The notes under the pieces: generated by a model
Database searches by the model: none
What the model saw: only the letters and a program-made list of their open reading frames with translations
What the model was told of the DNA's origin: nothing
Part shown: positions 61,591 through 64,000 of the stretch, piece by piece
Layout: each line of letters begins with the position of its first letter
Position numbering within the stretch: the first letter of the stretch is position 1
NCBI GenBank assembly: GCA_963744575.1
Contig: CAVUUF010000010.1
Location: forward strand, 130,708-194,707
Origin: Palsa-504 sp963744575
Lineage (GTDB): Bacteria; Actinomycetota; Actinomycetes; Streptosporangiales; Streptosporangiaceae
Reading direction: 5' to 3'
DNA: 64,000 nucleotides
Made by a program: the position numbers and the translations under genes

Positions 61591-62283
61591 ATGACGCAAC
61601 CCGGGGTGACGGGCTGGATCGATGTGTCGGTGACGGTCCGGCACGGCATGCCGCACTGGCCGGATAATCCTCCGATCGTGCTGGAACGGGTCATGGACCT
61701 GCGCCGCGGTGATGCCTGCAACGTCTCCCATCTGGCCATGGGCGTGCACAGCGGCACGCACATGGACGCGCCGGTGCACTTCATCCACCAGGGCGCCGGG
61801 CTGGATGAGATGCCGCTGGCGGCGACGATGGGCGAGGCCCGGGTCATCCAGATCGAAGATCCGCGCGAGATCACCGCCGGGGAGTTGCGGGCGCACCGGC
61901 TGCAGCCGGGTGAACGGGTCCTGTTCCGCACCTCGAACTCGGCCCGGTGCTGGCATGCCAGTGGTTTTGTCGAGGACTTCGTGTACATCACCGAGCAGGC
62001 CGCCGAGTACCTGGCGGCGGCGAGGGTCCGGACGGTGGGGGTCGACTACCTGTCCGTGGGCGGGTACCACGCTGACGGGGCCAGGATCCACCGCATCCTG
62101 CTCGAAGCGGGCATCTGGATTATCGAAGGGCTCGACCTTTCGCCCGTCACTGCCGGGCGGTACGAGATGATCTGCCTGCCGGTCAAGCTGCACGGCTCTG
62201 ACGGGGCGCCGGCCCGGGCCATCTTGCGGCCGGCCGGCGGACCCGGCCCGGGCCGGGCTACGCCGGCGGGGACGGCGCCATGA
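61591..62283 (+). CDS. Cyclase-family metal-dependent hydrolase (kynurenine formamidase-like)
   Basis: 230 residues. Signature HSGTHMDAPVHFI (about 53-65) plus HGMPHWPDNPPI at the start and VGVDYLSVGGYHADGARIHR later, typical of the putative cyclase family that includes bacterial arylformamidase. Hydrolyses an amide or ester. GGGAAGG lies before the ATG. The last 20 residues are Pro/Gly/Arg-rich. Confidence 0.88.
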   Translation: MTQPGVTGWIDVSVTVRHGMPHWPDNPPIVLERVMDLRRGDACNVSHLAMGVHSGTHMDAPVHFIHQGAGLDEMPLAATMGEARVIQIEDPREITAGELRAHRLQPGERVLFRTSNSARCWHASGFVEDFVYITEQAAEYLAAARVRTVGVDYLSVGGYHADGARIHRILLEAGIWIIEGLDLSPVTAGRYEMICLPVKLHGSDGAPARAILRPAGGPGPGRATPAGTAP

Positions 62284-62537
62284 GGCTGCCCGCGGTGAGC
62301 GGCGGCCCGGGCGAGCGCCGGGCGCCGGGTCACGCTAGTTGCGCCGGGCAGGCCCCCGGGGATAGGCATGCAGTCATGACCTCGCCGACCCCATCGAGGT
62401 CATGAACCGCGTGACCAGGATCGCGGTGTCCGGAAGGTAGAGCTGCCGGCTGACGTAGTCGTCCCGGTCCGGCGCTATCCGGAGCAGGTGTCACCCCCGC
62501 CGCGGCGGCCGGCGATTTCAGGTACATCCCGGCCGGC

Positions 62538-63987
62538 TCAGATCCGGTGGGCCCGGGAGGGCAGGCGCATGGCTCGCAGGACGTCGGGGTGCAGCCGGGC
62601 CAGGACGTCGGAGGCGGCCAGCTTGTAGCCGTAGGTGTAGGTCGGGGTGTTGTAGGCCGTCCGGATGACGTCCTCGACGGTCGCCTGGTTGTGGATCATG
62701 GCCTGGCCGGTGCCGGTGATCTCCGAGGCGATCTCGCCGATCGCGTGGACGCCGAGCAGGACTCCGGTCCCGGCGTGGAAGACCAGTTTGAGCAGGCCCT
62801 CCTGGCCGGCGATCAGCCCGCGCGGCGTGGCGCCCAGCTCGCAGCGCCCGACCTGATACGGGATCGCCTCGGCGGTGCAGTCGTCCTCGCTCTTGCCCGC
62901 GCGGGCTACTTCGGGCAGCCCGTAGATCGCCGCGGCCGGGATCTGGTCGACGTGCGCGGAGAAGTCCAAGCCGAGCGCTCCGCACAGGGCCTGGCGTCCC
63001 TGGTCGGTGGCGACCGAGGCCAGGGACGGGCCGATTACGTCGCCGGCGGCGAAGACCCACGGGCAGCTGGTCCGCCGCTCGGAGTCCACGACGATCCGGC
63101 CGCGCCCGTCGACCTGGACCCCGGCTTCTACCAGGCCCAGGCCCGCGGTGCGGACGCTGCGGCCGGCCGCGAACAGCAGCGCGTCCGGGCGCAGCTGACG
63201 GCCGTCGCTCAGCTCGACGGCCAGGTCATCGCCGTCCCGGCGCACCGACGCCATGCCGGTGCCGAGGATCACCCGGTTCCCTCGTGCCAGCAAGACCTGC
63301 TCGAGCCGCCGGGAGATCTCGCTGTCCATCATCGTGGCCAGCCGGGGGGCGGCGTCCACGATGGTGACCGGCACGCCGAGCGCGGAGACGATGGTGGCGT
63401 ACTCCACTCCGATCGCGCCGCCTCCCACGATCAGCAGCTCGCGTGGCCTGCGGCCGATACCGGCGATGGTCTCGGAGTCAAACACGCACGGGTCATCGAA
63501 AGGCACGCTGGCCGGCCGCAGCGGGCTCGAACCCGGTCGCGATGATGACCCGCCCGGCGTGCAGCCGGGTCTCCGCGCCATCGGCGGCGCGGGCCAGGAC
63601 CGTGTGCTCGCCGTCCAGCCGTGCCTCGCCGTGCACCAGGTGCACGCCGCGCTCGCGGATCCGCTCCAGCGTGGCCTGCCGGAGCTGCTCGCTGACCCGG
63701 CGGGCCCGCGCCGCGACGGCCGGGTACATCACCTCCGGCGGCGCGGACAGGGCGACCCCGTACACCTTCTCCTTCTCAAACCCGCTGAGGTAGGCGGCGG
63801 CCTCCCGGAAGGTCTTAGTCGGCGCGCCGCCGCTGGTGACCACGGTGCCGCCGACGGTATCCCGCTCCACCAGCGCCACCGGGTAACCCAGATTCCCGCC
63901 GAGCTCGGCGGCCGCCTCACCGGCCGGGCCCGCGCCGATCACCACCACGTCATAACGCCGACCCCCGCCATCATCTTGGGAAGACAT
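62538..63987 (-). pseudogene. sthA: Soluble pyridine nucleotide transhydrogenase, frameshifted
   Basis: Two frames. 63987 to about 63525: FAD motif VVVIGAGPAGEAAAELG and GGTVVTSGGAPTKTFREAA (no redox cysteine pair, as in SthA rather than lipoamide dehydrogenase). From about 63525 to 62538 in another frame: RPASVPFDDPCVFDSETIAG, NAD motif LLIVGGGAIGVEYATIV, and the dimerisation domain ending in YKLAASDVLARLHPDV. They join by removing one G at the GGG of 63523-63525 (CCC in coding sense). Full length if repaired (about 480 residues). Confidence 0.85.
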
Positions 63988-64000
63988 GACTGATCTCCGT

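Overview
The window reads as chromosome of a high-G+C actinomycete. Codons are strongly GC-ended, many genes overlap by 4 nt (ATGA or GTGA), and the neighbourhoods are typical of soil actinobacteria: a Streptomyces-type gas vesicle cluster, an SseA-SufE pair, GAF-ANTAR and SorC regulators, and CmtR/CadI metal genes. I cannot name genus or species from sequence alone.

Layout. 0-3.5 kb: cupin, RecD2-type helicase, AlkA-type glycosylase. 3.5-10.1 kb: a tightly overlapping minus-strand operon (MmgE/PrpD, acyl-CoA dehydrogenase, class III CoA-transferase, aldehyde dehydrogenase, MaoC/FAS1-like hydratase) opposite a GntR/UTRA regulator, probably for catabolism of a branched or dicarboxylic acid through CoA thioesters. 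10-17 kb: amidase, sseA-sufE, DUF72 protein, pyrophosphatase, PLP racemase-fold enzyme, secreted propeller protein. 17.2-23 kb: ten-gene gas vesicle operon, in transcription order Y/Z-like gene, SRPBCC gene, gvpA, F, G, O, J, L, S, K. 23-40 kb: mostly single genes, including a YciO/Sua5 protein, a rhodanese-CBS gene interrupted by one in-frame TGA, a DpaL-like PLP enzyme, a squalene-cyclase-fold protein, hydrolases, several small membrane proteins, a PHB-depolymerase-like esterase with a ribbon-helix-helix regulator, and a GAF-ANTAR protein flanked by ANTAR fragments. 41-47.6 kb: polyol or sugar ABC operon with a zinc dehydrogenase, opposite a frameshifted SorC regulator. 47.6-59.3 kb: accessory region bounded by two copies of a tRNA-Thr 3' end, with degraded genes, an integrase split by an IS110-family element, a second truncated IS110 transposase, and a small metal-stress operon (cmtR-cadI-cation transporter). 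59.3-64 kb: glucose-dehydrogenase-like enzyme, cyclase-family hydrolase and a frameshifted transhydrogenase (sthA).

The strongest candidate for something undescribed is the rhodanese-CBS gene at 25652-26326. Its TGA lies where I recall cysteine in homologues, and a two-part hairpin with its apical loop 19 nt downstream fits the bacterial SECIS layout, so it may encode a selenoprotein. No selA, selB, selC or selD is in the window, so this must be tested against the rest of the genome. Several other genes carry single-base frameshifts; these could be true decay or assembly indels, but an indel cannot explain the TGA.
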